From positions 159,765 to 223,764 of the forward strand of contig JAMPEV010000001.1 of NCBI GenBank assembly GCA_023664955.1: a stretch of DNA of 64,000 bases. Direction: 5' to 3'. The notes beneath the pieces are model-generated. The model did not search any database and was not told the DNA's origin. It worked only from the letters and a program-made list of their open reading frames with translations. Source of the DNA: Duncaniella sp. (lineage in GTDB: Bacteria > Bacteroidota > Bacteroidia > Bacteroidales > Muribaculaceae). A program made the translations under genes and the position numbers. Positions within the stretch are counted from its first letter, which is position 1. Every line of letters starts with the position of its first letter. Below are positions 35,027-44,422 of this stretch, piece by piece.

Positions 35027-36385
35027 ATGCAGGAACCACAGGTAAAAGTCGGCATCCTATCAGCCCCAAAAGTCAACTTCACACTCACCGGCATCTACTC
35101 AACTTCCACCATCGACGTGGTGACCGGTGAGCAGGAAGTCAACATATCTGAGTCAGCATTGACATTGGAGTGGAATGGAATGACATTCACCGAATTAGAA
35201 TTTACACCGACATCATTCACGGGTGACAGTTTTGAAATTCAAGGTGTTACCATCGGCATTAATTTCCACTGGGAACGGAAGGAAAACCAGAAATTCCGGG
35301 GTTCTCTGCTTCTAAAGCCTATCGACGGCAAAGTATGCGTGATAAACGTGATAGGCATAGAGGATTACTTAGTTAGCGTAATCTCAAGCGAAATGAGTGC
35401 CACGTCTTCACTTCCGTTGTTGCGAGCACACTCGGTAATTTCCAGAAGTTGGGTACTCGCCCAGATGGAGAATCGAGGTAAAAAAAACAATAGAAAAAAT
35501 AATAATAAAGTCTCCGTTGGCTCTGATAACTCCGGGGGCTCTGAAATCTCCGAACGGTCCAGAGTGCTCATCCGCTATTGGGACCACGAAGATCATAAGG
35601 ACTTTGATGTGTGTGCCGATGACCATTGCCAACGCTATCAAGGTATTACACGAGTTGCTACTTCCGTGGCGGCAAGTGCAGTAGCCGATACCAGGGGCCA
35701 GGTGCTGACTTATCAGGGCAAACTATGCGATGCGCGTTTCTCGAAGTGCTGTGGAGGCGTGTTTGAGAAGTTTGAAAATTGTTGGGAGAAAGTTGAGCAC
35801 CCGTACCTGCAGCCACGTCGTGACGCAGTGGATGAGTTAAATTATCCCGACCTTACCAAGGAAGAAGCAGCTGCTGATTGGATTATATCGGAACCTGACG
35901 CGTTCTGTAACACTACAAATCAGCAAGTACTTTCGCAAGTCCTGAATAATTACGATAGAGAGACCACTCATTTCTACCGTTGGACAGAGAACATAAGTCA
36001 AGCAAAAGCCAAGCAGTTAGTGGCTACTCGACTAAATATTGACCTTGGAGACATCAAAAGCCTCGTTCCCCTGAGTAGAGGCACCTCCGGACGCATCTAT
36101 GAGCTTCGCATTGAAGGGACAAAGGGTGGAATAACCATCGGAAAAGAATTGATGATACGAAGAGTCCTGTCCGATTCCCATCTCTACAGTTCGGCATTTA
36201 CCGTTGAGCGAGTGGATGTTAGCTCTGACGATGTTCCTGCTGAATTCATTCTACATGGAGCCGGATGGGGACACGGAGTTGGGCTATGCCAAATTGGAGC
36301 TGCAATGATGGGAGAAAAAGGATATCGCTATAACGAGATACTTGCCCATTACTACCCGAATTCATCACTTACAAAATTATACTAA
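35027..36385 (+). CDS. SpoIID/LytB-domain protein
   Basis: 452 residues. The SpoIID domain carries IEDYLVSVISSEMSATSSLPLLRAHSVISRSW with the catalytic Glu in SSEM. The late motif AGWGHGVGLCQIGAAMMGEKG and a Cys-rich middle (DARFSKCCGGVFEKFENCW) follow. SpoIID proteins are lytic transglycosylases acting on denuded glycan. No signal peptide is visible (MQEPQVKVGIL...), which is odd for a cell-wall enzyme. Either it acts in the cytoplasm on imported fragments or the start is elsewhere; no upstream start fits because the preceding gene ends at the base before. Its stop overlaps the AmpG-like ATG by one base. Confidence 0.88.
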   Translation: MQEPQVKVGILSAPKVNFTLTGIYSTSTIDVVTGEQEVNISESALTLEWNGMTFTELEFTPTSFTGDSFEIQGVTIGINFHWERKENQKFRGSLLLKPIDGKVCVINVIGIEDYLVSVISSEMSATSSLPLLRAHSVISRSWVLAQMENRGKKNNRKNNNKVSVGSDNSGGSEISERSRVLIRYWDHEDHKDFDVCADDHCQRYQGITRVATSVAASAVADTRGQVLTYQGKLCDARFSKCCGGVFEKFENCWEKVEHPYLQPRRDAVDELNYPDLTKEEAAADWIISEPDAFCNTTNQQVLSQVLNNYDRETTHFYRWTENISQAKAKQLVATRLNIDLGDIKSLVPLSRGTSGRIYELRIEGTKGGITIGKELMIRRVLSDSHLYSSAFTVERVDVSSDDVPAEFILHGAGWGHGVGLCQIGAAMMGEKGYRYNEILAHYYPNSSLTKLY

Positions 36386-37683
36386 TGAAAACTGAAAATA
36401 TTACGCCGAAACCAGCCGTAAAACGCAATCCCTGGTTGTGGATACCGACCCTATACTTTGCACAAGGGCTACCATACGTGGCGGTGATGACACTCTCGGT
36501 GATAATGTATAAACGCTTAGGTATATCTAACACCAACATAGCTCTTTACACCGGTTGGTTATATCTTCCATGGGTCATTAAGCCGTTTTGGAGTCCATTT
36601 GTGGATATAATCAGCACCAAGCGCCGATGGACCATCCTTATGCAGTGTTTTATGGCGATTGGCTTTTCAGGTATAGCCTTCACCATCCCGTCACCACCCT
36701 TTTTCCAGCTTACTTTAGCGATATTCTGGCTTGTTGCCTTTACTTCAGCCACCCATGACATAGCCGCTGATGGATACTATATGCTCGCCCTCACAGAGCA
36801 TGAACAATCGCTCTATGTGGGAATCCGATCGACATTTTACCGTGTAGCCACAGTCATAGGTCAAGGAGTACTCGTTATCATAGCCGGACATATCGAAACC
36901 ACCTCCGGAAATATTCCGCTCGCATGGACAATGGTATTTGGAATACTTTCTGCCCTATTTTTTGGGTTTGCCCTTTATCACTGCAGGGCAATGCCATCAG
37001 TAGAGAAGCCGGCTGATGAGCCTGCGAAGAAATCGGAGATATGGCGAGATTTTATCAATGTGTTTGTTGCTTTCTTCAAGAAAAAGCAGGTGGTGGTAGC
37101 AATAATCTTTATGCTTCTTTACCGGTTGCCTGAAGCTCAGTTGGTTAAGCTCATAAATCCGTTCCTACTGGATCCCGAAAATACCGGTGGATTAGGACTC
37201 TCCACAAGTGAGGTGGGTTTGGTGTATGGCACAGTTGGGATTATCGGTTTGACTTTGGGAGGCATTATTGGTGGTATAGTAGCTGCCATGGGCGGGTTGA
37301 AACGGTGGCTCCGTCCGATGGCATGGAGCATGTCTCTGACCTGTCTGACGTTTGTCTATCTAAGTTTCGCCAAAGCCCCATCACTTCTCTCAGTCAACAT
37401 ATGCGTGTTCATCGAGCAGTTTGGTTACGGCTTCGGCTTCACCGCCTATATGCTTTATCTCATCTACTTCTCGGAAGGCAAGCACCGTACAGCGCATTAC
37501 AGTATCTGTACCGGCTTTATGGCTCTCGGGATGATGCTTCCGGGGATGGCCGCCGGATGGATTCAGGAGACGATCGGATATCAAAACTTTTTCATATGGA
37601 CAATGGTATGTTGTATCGCCACAATCGGTGTGACATACCTCCTGAAAATCGATCCGAACTTCGGGAAAAAACAGAAAAAGTGA
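36385..37683 (+). CDS. AmpG-like MFS muropeptide transporter
   Basis: 432 residues with about 12 membrane helices. The opening NPWLWIPTLYFAQGLPYVAVMTLSVIMYKRLG and LYLPWVIKPFWSPFVD are typical of AmpG-like MFS carriers, which bring anhydro-muropeptides or amino-sugar disaccharides into the cytoplasm. SATHDIAADGYYMLAL is also conserved. Its place between cell-wall hydrolases and NamZ/MurK-type genes supports a peptidoglycan-fragment substrate. Start and stop are tightly packed with SpoIID. Confidence 0.88.
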   Translation: MKTENITPKPAVKRNPWLWIPTLYFAQGLPYVAVMTLSVIMYKRLGISNTNIALYTGWLYLPWVIKPFWSPFVDIISTKRRWTILMQCFMAIGFSGIAFTIPSPPFFQLTLAIFWLVAFTSATHDIAADGYYMLALTEHEQSLYVGIRSTFYRVATVIGQGVLVIIAGHIETTSGNIPLAWTMVFGILSALFFGFALYHCRAMPSVEKPADEPAKKSEIWRDFINVFVAFFKKKQVVVAIIFMLLYRLPEAQLVKLINPFLLDPENTGGLGLSTSEVGLVYGTVGIIGLTLGGIIGGIVAAMGGLKRWLRPMAWSMSLTCLTFVYLSFAKAPSLLSVNICVFIEQFGYGFGFTAYMLYLIYFSEGKHRTAHYSICTGFMALGMMLPGMAAGWIQETIGYQNFFIWTMVCCIATIGVTYLLKIDPNFGKKQKK

Positions 37684-37776
37684 TATTTGAGATTCACAAT
37701 GTTAATAAATCTAAGGCATTAGGGAATGAATCGTTGTCGGTTGTTATAAGAATATGTTCACTAAAGCCTTGACAAT

Positions 37777-39066
37777 ATGACAAAATTTATGAATCTGCTT
37801 TCATTAGCATTAATCACCGTATCATTGGCGAGCTGCGGGCAGCGTTCCACAGACTCAGCCGATAAAGTCGACTCGGTAGCAGTGGTTAACCAGATTGTAA
37901 AACCCGGAATCGAAGTTCTTGCAGAGAAGAAATTCGCACCTCTTCGGGGAAAACGAGTGGGGTTGATTACTAATCCCACCGGGGTTGACAATTCACTAAA
38001 GTCGACCATCGACATCCTCAACGAGGCGCCAGATGTACAGCTCACAGCGCTTTTCGCACCTGAACACGGGGTAAGAGGTGATTATGTGGCCGGAGCATCT
38101 GTTGCCAACGAAGTGGATGCCAAAACAGGTGTCAAGGTTTACTCTCTTCATGGAGCCACAAAAAAGCCTACTGCTGCCATGCTTGAAAACGTGGATGTGT
38201 TAGTCTATGATATTCAAGATATTGGATGTCGCAGTTACACATTCATATCCACTATGGGAAAAGCCATGGAAGCCGCAGCCCAGAATGGTAAAGAGTTCAT
38301 GGTGCTCGACCGGCCAAATCCCCTTGGAGGGAATAAGGTAGAGGGAAGCCTTGTGGAGCCGGGTTGTCACTCATTTGTCAGCCAGTACTCCATACCTTAT
38401 ATATATGGATTGACACCGGGCGAACTTGCCATGTATCTCAACAATGAGGGTGCACTTGCCGATAGTCTCAAAGCCAATCTCACAGTCATACCGATGAGAG
38501 GATGGAAACGAGACATGACATTTGAAGACACCGGAATGCCGTGGGTTCTCCCCTCTCCGCATATCCCGACATCTGAGACAGCACTTTTCTATCCTTCAAC
38601 AGGAATAATGGGGGAACTCAACTATGTGTCGGTAGGTGTAGGGTATACTCTGCCATTTAAATTGGCAGGGGCCACATGGATTAACTCTCAGCGACTTGCG
38701 GAACGGCTCACTGATTTAGATATTCCGGGGGTTGAATTCCGACCTATACACTATAAACCATTCTATGCCCTTTTCAAAGGGGAAAATCTGAGCGGGGTGG
38801 AGATATATATAACAGATTCTGAGAAGGCGCCACTGTCGCTCATCCAATTCTATATCATGCAAGAACTTGCAGCAATGAACCCTGCCAAGCAGCCATTTGC
38901 CGGAGCCACAAAGTCAAGGCTAAACATGTTTGACTTGGTGGTAGGGAGCCCAAAGATTCGCGAACTCTTCGGCAAGGAATATAAGGTTGAGGATATGCGA
39001 GGATATTGGGATAAGGATGTGAACACATGGAAAGAGAAGACGTCTAAGTATTTACTTTACAAGTAG
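37777..39066 (+). CDS. namZ: NamZ-type exo-beta-N-acetylmuramidase (DUF1343/GH171) lipoprotein
   Basis: 429 residues with lipoprotein Cys20 (VSLASC). The DUF1343 core shows GKRVGLITNPTGVD, FAPEHGVRGDYVAG, VYDIQDIGCRSYTFISTM, LDRPNPLGG, PWVLPSPHIPT and GVGYTLPF. NamZ releases MurNAc from the non-reducing end of peptidoglycan fragments (established for Bacillus and Tannerella homologues). The lipid anchor puts it in the envelope, upstream of uptake. It follows the transporter gene by 93 bp and precedes the sugar kinase by 43 bp. Confidence 0.92.
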   Translation: MTKFMNLLSLALITVSLASCGQRSTDSADKVDSVAVVNQIVKPGIEVLAEKKFAPLRGKRVGLITNPTGVDNSLKSTIDILNEAPDVQLTALFAPEHGVRGDYVAGASVANEVDAKTGVKVYSLHGATKKPTAAMLENVDVLVYDIQDIGCRSYTFISTMGKAMEAAAQNGKEFMVLDRPNPLGGNKVEGSLVEPGCHSFVSQYSIPYIYGLTPGELAMYLNNEGALADSLKANLTVIPMRGWKRDMTFEDTGMPWVLPSPHIPTSETALFYPSTGIMGELNYVSVGVGYTLPFKLAGATWINSQRLAERLTDLDIPGVEFRPIHYKPFYALFKGENLSGVEIYITDSEKAPLSLIQFYIMQELAAMNPAKQPFAGATKSRLNMFDLVVGSPKIRELFGKEYKVEDMRGYWDKDVNTWKEKTSKYLLYK

Positions 39067-39109
39067 CTGTAACTGACAAAAAGATTTTGACCAATCATAT
39101 ATCATCACA

Positions 39110-40033
39110 ATGAGAATAATAGCTGACTGCGGGAGCACCAAAATAGACTGGGTGGTGCTTAGTGATAAAAATAAAGTCACTATTCGGGTGACCACTCGCG
39201 GCTATAACGCCTTGTCAAGGATTGAGAAGGAGTTAACTGACATTATCGAGAGCGAAGCCGCGGTGCTGAAAGAGATTTCTGACCGGGTTATACAGGTGTC
39301 GTTTTTCGGGGCCGGTTGTGGCACTGAGGCCACATGTGAAAGGGTTAGGGAGGAACTCATTAGCATTTTCCCGGGGGCAAATTGCCTTGTGGGGAGTGAT
39401 ATGCTTGCCGCGGCTATTGCTCTATGTGGCAATGAGCCGGGAATTGCATGTATTCTTGGTACCGGTTCAAACTCCTGCCTATTTGACGGTCAGAAGATTA
39501 TTGCCAATGTATCACCGTTAGGATTCATTCTCGGAGATGAAGGAAGCGGAGCAGTGCTTGGATGCAAATTACTTGGGGGGATATTCAAACGACAATTTTC
39601 TATCAAGGTAATTGAACGTTTCAATGCGAAATACCAAGGACTTAAGCCGAATGATATCATTGAAGAGGTGTATCGCGGAGTTCAACCTCGTGCTTATCTT
39701 GCATCATTTGCCCCCTTCTTATCGGAAAATACTGACCTGAAAGAAATTGATGATTTTGTAGTGGAAGAGTTTTGCCGTTTTTTCAAAAGGAATATACAAG
39801 TTTACAGCTTGGAAGCGAACACGGCTCCGGAAATGCACCCGACATCTGAAATGCGAATGGCTCCGGAACGAAATAGTGTCATTGAAGTAGAAAACCTTCC
39901 AGTTCATTTCACCGGTTCAATAGCACTCAACTTTCAGTCACAACTCCAACGTGCAGCGCAACAATCAGGTCGAATACTCGGCCATATACTTAAATCGCCA
40001 ATGGAAGCACTGATTCAAGGCGAGAAAATATAA
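39110..40033 (+). CDS. murK: BadF/BadG-type amino-sugar kinase (MurK-like)
   Basis: 307 residues of the ASKHA fold: MRIIADCGSTKIDWVVL (phosphate-1), GSDMLAAAIAL, ILGTGSNSCLFDG (phosphate-2) and GFILGDEGSGAVLG. Homologues in this context phosphorylate MurNAc and/or GlcNAc at C6 after uptake. The gene symbol is by context, not proof. An unusual segment at about 232-262 (TAPEMHPTSEMRMAPERN) interrupts the stretch before LPVHFTGSIA. It contains a near-duplicate APEM/APER motif and looks like a small insertion. The next step (MurQ) is not in the window. Confidence 0.87.
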   Translation: MRIIADCGSTKIDWVVLSDKNKVTIRVTTRGYNALSRIEKELTDIIESEAAVLKEISDRVIQVSFFGAGCGTEATCERVREELISIFPGANCLVGSDMLAAAIALCGNEPGIACILGTGSNSCLFDGQKIIANVSPLGFILGDEGSGAVLGCKLLGGIFKRQFSIKVIERFNAKYQGLKPNDIIEEVYRGVQPRAYLASFAPFLSENTDLKEIDDFVVEEFCRFFKRNIQVYSLEANTAPEMHPTSEMRMAPERNSVIEVENLPVHFTGSIALNFQSQLQRAAQQSGRILGHILKSPMEALIQGEKI

Positions 40034-40044
40034 GATTAATATAT

Positions 40045-40096
40045 TTTATAAATCTTATAAACCTTATAAGTCTTATATATCTTATAAGTCTTATTG
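40045..40096. repeat. CTTATAA-type short repeats
   Basis: CTTATAA, CTTATAAG, CTTATAT and CTTATAAG units follow each other with spacers of a few bases between the kinase and cyclo-ligase genes, which converge here. A similar short run (ATATATCTTATATATCTTAT) lies at 3026-3045. No clear stem-and-T-run terminator is seen. Confidence 0.6.
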
Positions 40097-40104
40097 TCCA
40101 CAGT

Positions 40105-40650
40105 TTACTTTATGATGTAGTGATGTGACTCAGTGATGATTACATCAACGCGTACATCATGAGGGGCAGCATCAATTTCATCGACAACCTGAAAATCGTA
40201 GGCCACGCCCACTTTGCGGGCCTTACTATCGGCGAGCAGACGGTCGTAGTATCCCTTTCCACGCCCCACTCGATTGCCTTTTCGGTCGTAAGCCACCGCC
40301 GGGACTACTATCATCTCGATATCATCAATGGAACTTGTGTCGCTACCGGTGGGTTCCTCAATGTGAAAAGAACCCAATGCAAGCTGAGATTCATCATATG
40401 GTAGAATTTCAAGGTTCACACCATTTACCCTTGGGAGATAAAAATGCTTCGACGAACTCCATTTATGAATAAATTCACGAGTTGACAGCTCGTCGGGGAG
40501 AGAATGATACATTAGAATCCTGTCAGACAACAAGAAATCAGCTGTCCGCTCCAAGAGGTTAAACACACGCTCGGCCGCCGAAAGCTTTTCAGCCTCGGAA
40601 AGCAATGTCTTACGAGCTTTTATATTTCTGCGAATCTCATCTTTTTTCAT
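40105..40650 (-). CDS. 5-formyltetrahydrofolate cyclo-ligase
   Basis: 181 residues, the usual length. It converts 5-formyl-THF to 5,10-methenyl-THF with ATP. The family motifs MKKDEIRRNIKARKTLL, ILMYHSLPDELSTREFI, MIVVPAVAYDRKGNRVGRGKGYYDRLL and VGVAYDFQ are present. It lies 25 bp after the CtpA-like gene and is probably co-transcribed with it. Confidence 0.94.
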   Translation of the reverse strand: MKKDEIRRNIKARKTLLSEAEKLSAAERVFNLLERTADFLLSDRILMYHSLPDELSTREFIHKWSSSKHFYLPRVNGVNLEILPYDESQLALGSFHIEEPTGSDTSSIDDIEMIVVPAVAYDRKGNRVGRGKGYYDRLLADSKARKVGVAYDFQVVDEIDAAPHDVRVDVIITESHHYIIK

Positions 40651-40675
40651 CGGATCTGAGTTAACTTACCCGCCC

Positions 40676-42307
40676 CTATTTTTCACCGTCGGAAGCGGAA
40701 ATCGGGAAAGCCGCGGAACCTGAATTAAGTGCTTCAACCGCACGCACCACTGTCGGGTCAGTTTCATTCATTACCTCGAAGTATCCGGGCACGCCGAGCA
40801 CATTCCGGGCTATCATGGCTTTCAGTGAGTTAACAATCAAATCGCGGGAAATGTTTATAAGCCCCCATCGCGGGGTAATCCCATTGGTCTTGGCATAAGC
40901 CACGAAATCCTCTAGGAGCATATCATCGTCAGGGAGCATCGCCACTATTTCTTCTGCCTTTTTAGCTTTTTCGAGTCGCGGACGGTTACGGTCAGAATAG
41001 TCAAAGGTGTAACGCTGAATCAGACCGGCATTTATCACATTAATATAATAAGAGGTAACACCGACGGTGTCATTTGGCACAAAGATATCGGGCATTATAC
41101 CTCCGCCGCCATACACGGTGCGTCCGTGAAGTGTTGTAAATGCGAGGTCCTTATTAAGCTTGATTGAATCAACATTGTAAAACTCGCCATGCTCGTAACG
41201 GTTAAGGAGGTCACGGTCGTAGTCAGTCCCGGGAGCGTAAGTTTTTTGGATACAACGTCCGGAAGGAGTGTAATAACGGGCAATAGTCAGACGAAGTGCG
41301 CTGCTATCCGGCAGTTCCATCTGATTCTGCACCAAACCCTTGCCAAATGAACGGCGACCAATTACCAATCCGCGGTCGTTATCCTGAATCGCACCGGCGA
41401 AAATCTCGCTTGAGCTTGCGGATATCTCGTCAAGAAGCACCACAAGTTCCATCTTCTGGAATGAACCGGAGCCATCGCTCATCGTGGGTGAACTGTTTCG
41501 AGTGGTCTTTCCCTTCATTGACACAATCGGCGAACCAGCCGGAAGGAATTCATTGGCCATCAGCACAGCCGGCTCCATGAAACCGCCGCCATTACCTCGA
41601 AGGTCAAGCACGAACTTCTCAGAACCTTCCGAAATAAGATTAATCATCGAAGTGAGGAATTCGCTATAAGTTGAAGCTCCAAATTTATTGATTTTTATAT
41701 ACCCGACACCGGGTGAAATCAAATATGCCGCATCGATTGAAGTAACCGGAATATCGCCACGCACCACCTCGAAGGTAAGAATCTCCTTAGCTGTGGGACG
41801 TTTAATACCGAGTTTAACGGTCGAACCCTTAGCACCGCGCAGGGAACTGCGAACTTTAACATCGGTCCAGTCCTTTCCCGACACTATGGTGTCATTTATC
41901 GAGATTATACGATCACCCGGCAATAGCCCTACCTTTTCCGACGGACCGCCGGAAATCACTTCAAGCACATTAATAGTATCGTTCAGCATATTGAATGAAA
42001 TACCGATACCGGAGAACGAGCCAACAAGCTCCTCATTCACGCCCTGTAGGTCCTTAGCAGGGATATATAGCGAATGGGGGTCAAGACGCGACATCAGACT
42101 TGGGAATGAAGCCTCAAGCAGGCTATCGGTGTCGATGTCATCGACATAATTGCTGTCAATGAGCTCAAGGACAGTGTTGAGCTTTGCCTTTGCACCCCAC
42201 TTTCCAGAAGTGTTTAAAAATGATTTGCCAATCCACATACCTGCGACAAGAGCCACAGTAAGCGCGAGAGGCACCCACACAGAGGTCTTTTTTAAACGGT
42301 TATTCAT
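40676..42307 (-). CDS. Carboxy-terminal processing protease (S41, CtpA/Prc type)
   Basis: 543 residues. An N-terminal signal anchor (about 10-28) holds it in the inner membrane, facing the periplasm. A PDZ domain (about 95-170, GIGISFNMLNDTINVLEVISGGPSEKVGLLPGDRIISIND) precedes the S41 core. The core has LDLRGNGGG, the nucleophile in DEISASSSEIFAGAIQDNDRG and the Lys in GRRSFGKGLVQ. It cuts C-terminal tails of envelope proteins. It lies 144 bp downstream of the dCMP deaminase gene. Confidence 0.95.
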   Translation of the reverse strand: MNNRLKKTSVWVPLALTVALVAGMWIGKSFLNTSGKWGAKAKLNTVLELIDSNYVDDIDTDSLLEASFPSLMSRLDPHSLYIPAKDLQGVNEELVGSFSGIGISFNMLNDTINVLEVISGGPSEKVGLLPGDRIISINDTIVSGKDWTDVKVRSSLRGAKGSTVKLGIKRPTAKEILTFEVVRGDIPVTSIDAAYLISPGVGYIKINKFGASTYSEFLTSMINLISEGSEKFVLDLRGNGGGFMEPAVLMANEFLPAGSPIVSMKGKTTRNSSPTMSDGSGSFQKMELVVLLDEISASSSEIFAGAIQDNDRGLVIGRRSFGKGLVQNQMELPDSSALRLTIARYYTPSGRCIQKTYAPGTDYDRDLLNRYEHGEFYNVDSIKLNKDLAFTTLHGRTVYGGGGIMPDIFVPNDTVGVTSYYINVINAGLIQRYTFDYSDRNRPRLEKAKKAEEIVAMLPDDDMLLEDFVAYAKTNGITPRWGLINISRDLIVNSLKAMIARNVLGVPGYFEVMNETDPTVVRAVEALNSGSAAFPISASDGEK

Positions 42308-42451
42308 AGATTTATTCAGAATTTAGCTTCTTGATAAGTATATTAGCATTTTGATAATTTCACATTGCGGCGTCGCCACTTGGGGCGACAATCCTCAGGG
42401 GAACAGCTCCTTCAGCTAAGTTATGGTTGTAGAGAAGAGATAAATTAATCG

Positions 42452-42883
42452 TTAATCCACATCGGGCAAATGACAACAAATCACCCCGGCACGCTCCAGC
42501 AATTCGATTCCATCGTTAATCCGGTAGAGTTCATTGAACACCACCCTTTTGATTCCGGCCTGGATTATCAACTTGGCACAATCAAGACAAGGCGAGGCAG
42601 TGACATAAAGCGTGGAACCTTCACTGGAATTGTTGGAACATGCCACTTTGGTGATGGCGTTTGCTTCAGCATGAAGCACGTATCGCTTTGTTACACCGTC
42701 CTCATCTTCGCACACATTTTCAAATCCGGCAGGCGTACCATTAAACCCATCGGAAATTATGGCGCGCTCCTTTACCAACAACGCACCGACCTTACGACGC
42801 TCACAATAGGAATTCTCTGCCCATATACGAGCCATGCGCAGATAACGCCTGTCAAGCAATGTTTGCTTACCGGTTTGATCCAT
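42452..42883 (-). CDS. dCMP deaminase (ComEB family)
   Basis: 143 residues. The zinc site is HAEAN with PCLDCAKLI, and the family opening RRYLRMARIWAENSYCERRKVGALLV is clear. It deaminates dCMP to dUMP for thymidylate synthesis. The start at 42883 is preferred over the Met at 42925. A minus-strand TATCTTTG box (42910-42903) lies between the two, so the longer form would begin upstream of the promoter. Confidence 0.93.
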   Translation of the reverse strand: MDQTGKQTLLDRRYLRMARIWAENSYCERRKVGALLVKERAIISDGFNGTPAGFENVCEDEDGVTKRYVLHAEANAITKVACSNNSSEGSTLYVTASPCLDCAKLIIQAGIKRVVFNELYRINDGIELLERAGVICCHLPDVD

Positions 42884-42902
42884 CTCGTTCGTTTTGACAC
42901 TG

Positions 42903-42910
42903 CAAAGATA
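42903..42910 (-). promoter_or_regulatory. -7 box of the dCMP deaminase gene
   Basis: TATCTTTG on the minus strand fits TAnnTTTG and lies 20 bases before the ATG at 42883. No -33 match. Confidence 0.5.
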
Positions 42911-42948
42911 CGATAAAAATTGCATATTACATGACTAAAAATTCACTT

Positions 42949-42966
42949 AGTAATCGTAAAAAATAA
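42949..42966 (+). repeat. 18-bp direct repeat, left copy
   Basis: AGTAATCGTAAAAAATAA, identical to 45991-46008. It lies just upstream of the C10 protease gene. The two copies bracket exactly the protease-serpin cassette. Confidence 0.7.
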
Positions 42967-43069
42967 TATTTTTGGTCTTTTTGTTAAAAACTATTAATAT
43001 GGATGAGGAAATTTTTTACTTTTACTTTATTTTGTTTACTTTGCAAATATTAACCTAAATAACTCTGTA

Positions 43070-44422
43070 ATGGATAATAGTAACTTTAAACCAAAGATTG
43101 CCATTGCTGCATTATTCGCCTTGTCAATATCAGCTTGTAGTAACGATGAAGATTTCATTTGTGAAATCGAACATAATCCCGAAATTGAAAATCTACAGGG
43201 TATTCAGCGTGATATCATGATGAATATAGCCTTATCAAAAGCTACGAATGTCAACCAAAAAGGTCCAATGTCAAGAGCTATTAATGACGTGCGACTTACT
43301 CCATACATTCAGGATGGAGATACTATTCTTTATGTCGCTCAATATTCTGATGGTTGGGAAATTTATTCAGGCAGCAGATTGACCAACATGATCCTATTTT
43401 CGTCAGAACATGGAGTTCTTGACTTGAATGAAGATGGATTCCCAGAATCATTGAAGTTCCTCATTGATGCTAATGCAAATGATATAAAATCATTACCGCG
43501 CGAGACGAGTCCCGAACAAGTGCATCCTACATGGGGAGCGTCCTCTGTTACTGATGAAGACCTACGAAATGGCCACATAACTGTAAAAGTAAAATCTCGC
43601 GCCACACAAAGGCGAACTATAAGCTATAGCGACCTCCCTCCGGGACATTGGGAGTGGTATTCGACAGAAAAGTTGGATGAAACAAATGATATCTCTCAGA
43701 AGCTCACAAATACTGAATGGACACAGGATGCACCTTGGAATGAATATTCTAAGAAACTTCTGTTCAACAACGTCTTAACATCAGCTAAGGCTGGATGCGT
43801 ACCAGTAGCATTAGGTCAATATTTCTATTATACTCATTTTAAAGATAATTGTCCTTTAAATACAGTGACGACAGCTACCTCATTACCGGATAATAAAGAT
43901 TTTGTTTTTTCAGGGGAGGATTCGACAATATGGAATGTCATGCCACTTAAAAGTGGATATTTCGGGAATTACGGGGCAGCAGCGATGCTGATTGGAAATA
44001 TTGGTCGTAAACTTGATGCTAATTATGGTTTAGCTTCGACAAGTGTTGAAACTTATAAAATAGCGCCATTTTTACAAAGTATATACGACATATCTTTCCC
44101 CTTAAATGACTTTGATTATTACTATGTTAAACAGTCGATTAATGCCGGCTATCCTGTAATAGCTCATGCCTGGTCAAACATCAAGAATGGAGCAACGATT
44201 AACGGAATAATTGGTCATACTTTTTTGGTCGATCGATATAAAACTACAACTCGAACAATGAAGTATACTTACGTTTATAAACGCGATCCCCTTCCTCCTG
44301 GCACAGAGGATCGGTGGGAAAGCGACGACGTAGATGAAAATGGCAACGTGATCAATTGGGCATATACTAATGAATTCACTAACGAGGTGCACGAAGAAAG
44401 TATCTCTATGAATTGGGGCTAG
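43070..44422 (+). CDS. C10 (streptopain/Spi-type) cysteine protease lipoprotein, interrupted by TAG near the end
   Basis: 450 residues to the stop. A lipoprotein signal ends ISAC (Cys23), then a propeptide (to about 180), then the C10 peptidase domain. The nucleophile Cys243 is in AKAGCVPVALGQ and the His is His383 in IIGHTFLVDRY. The frame stops in NWG-TAG-G (44420-44422) exactly where C10 enzymes have NWGWG. A change of TGG to TAG would explain it. Beyond the stop the same frame stays open for 33 codons with sensible sequence (GHLYNSVYYSPFGNWVYADITFNLEHK) to a TAA at 44522-44524. All catalytic residues remain but the last strand pair is lost. The gene is AT-richer than its neighbours. A serpin gene follows directly. 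Confidence 0.88.
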   Translation: MDNSNFKPKIAIAALFALSISACSNDEDFICEIEHNPEIENLQGIQRDIMMNIALSKATNVNQKGPMSRAINDVRLTPYIQDGDTILYVAQYSDGWEIYSGSRLTNMILFSSEHGVLDLNEDGFPESLKFLIDANANDIKSLPRETSPEQVHPTWGASSVTDEDLRNGHITVKVKSRATQRRTISYSDLPPGHWEWYSTEKLDETNDISQKLTNTEWTQDAPWNEYSKKLLFNNVLTSAKAGCVPVALGQYFYYTHFKDNCPLNTVTTATSLPDNKDFVFSGEDSTIWNVMPLKSGYFGNYGAAAMLIGNIGRKLDANYGLASTSVETYKIAPFLQSIYDISFPLNDFDYYYVKQSINAGYPVIAHAWSNIKNGATINGIIGHTFLVDRYKTTTRTMKYTYVYKRDPLPPGTEDRWESDDVDENGNVINWAYTNEFTNEVHEESISMNWG

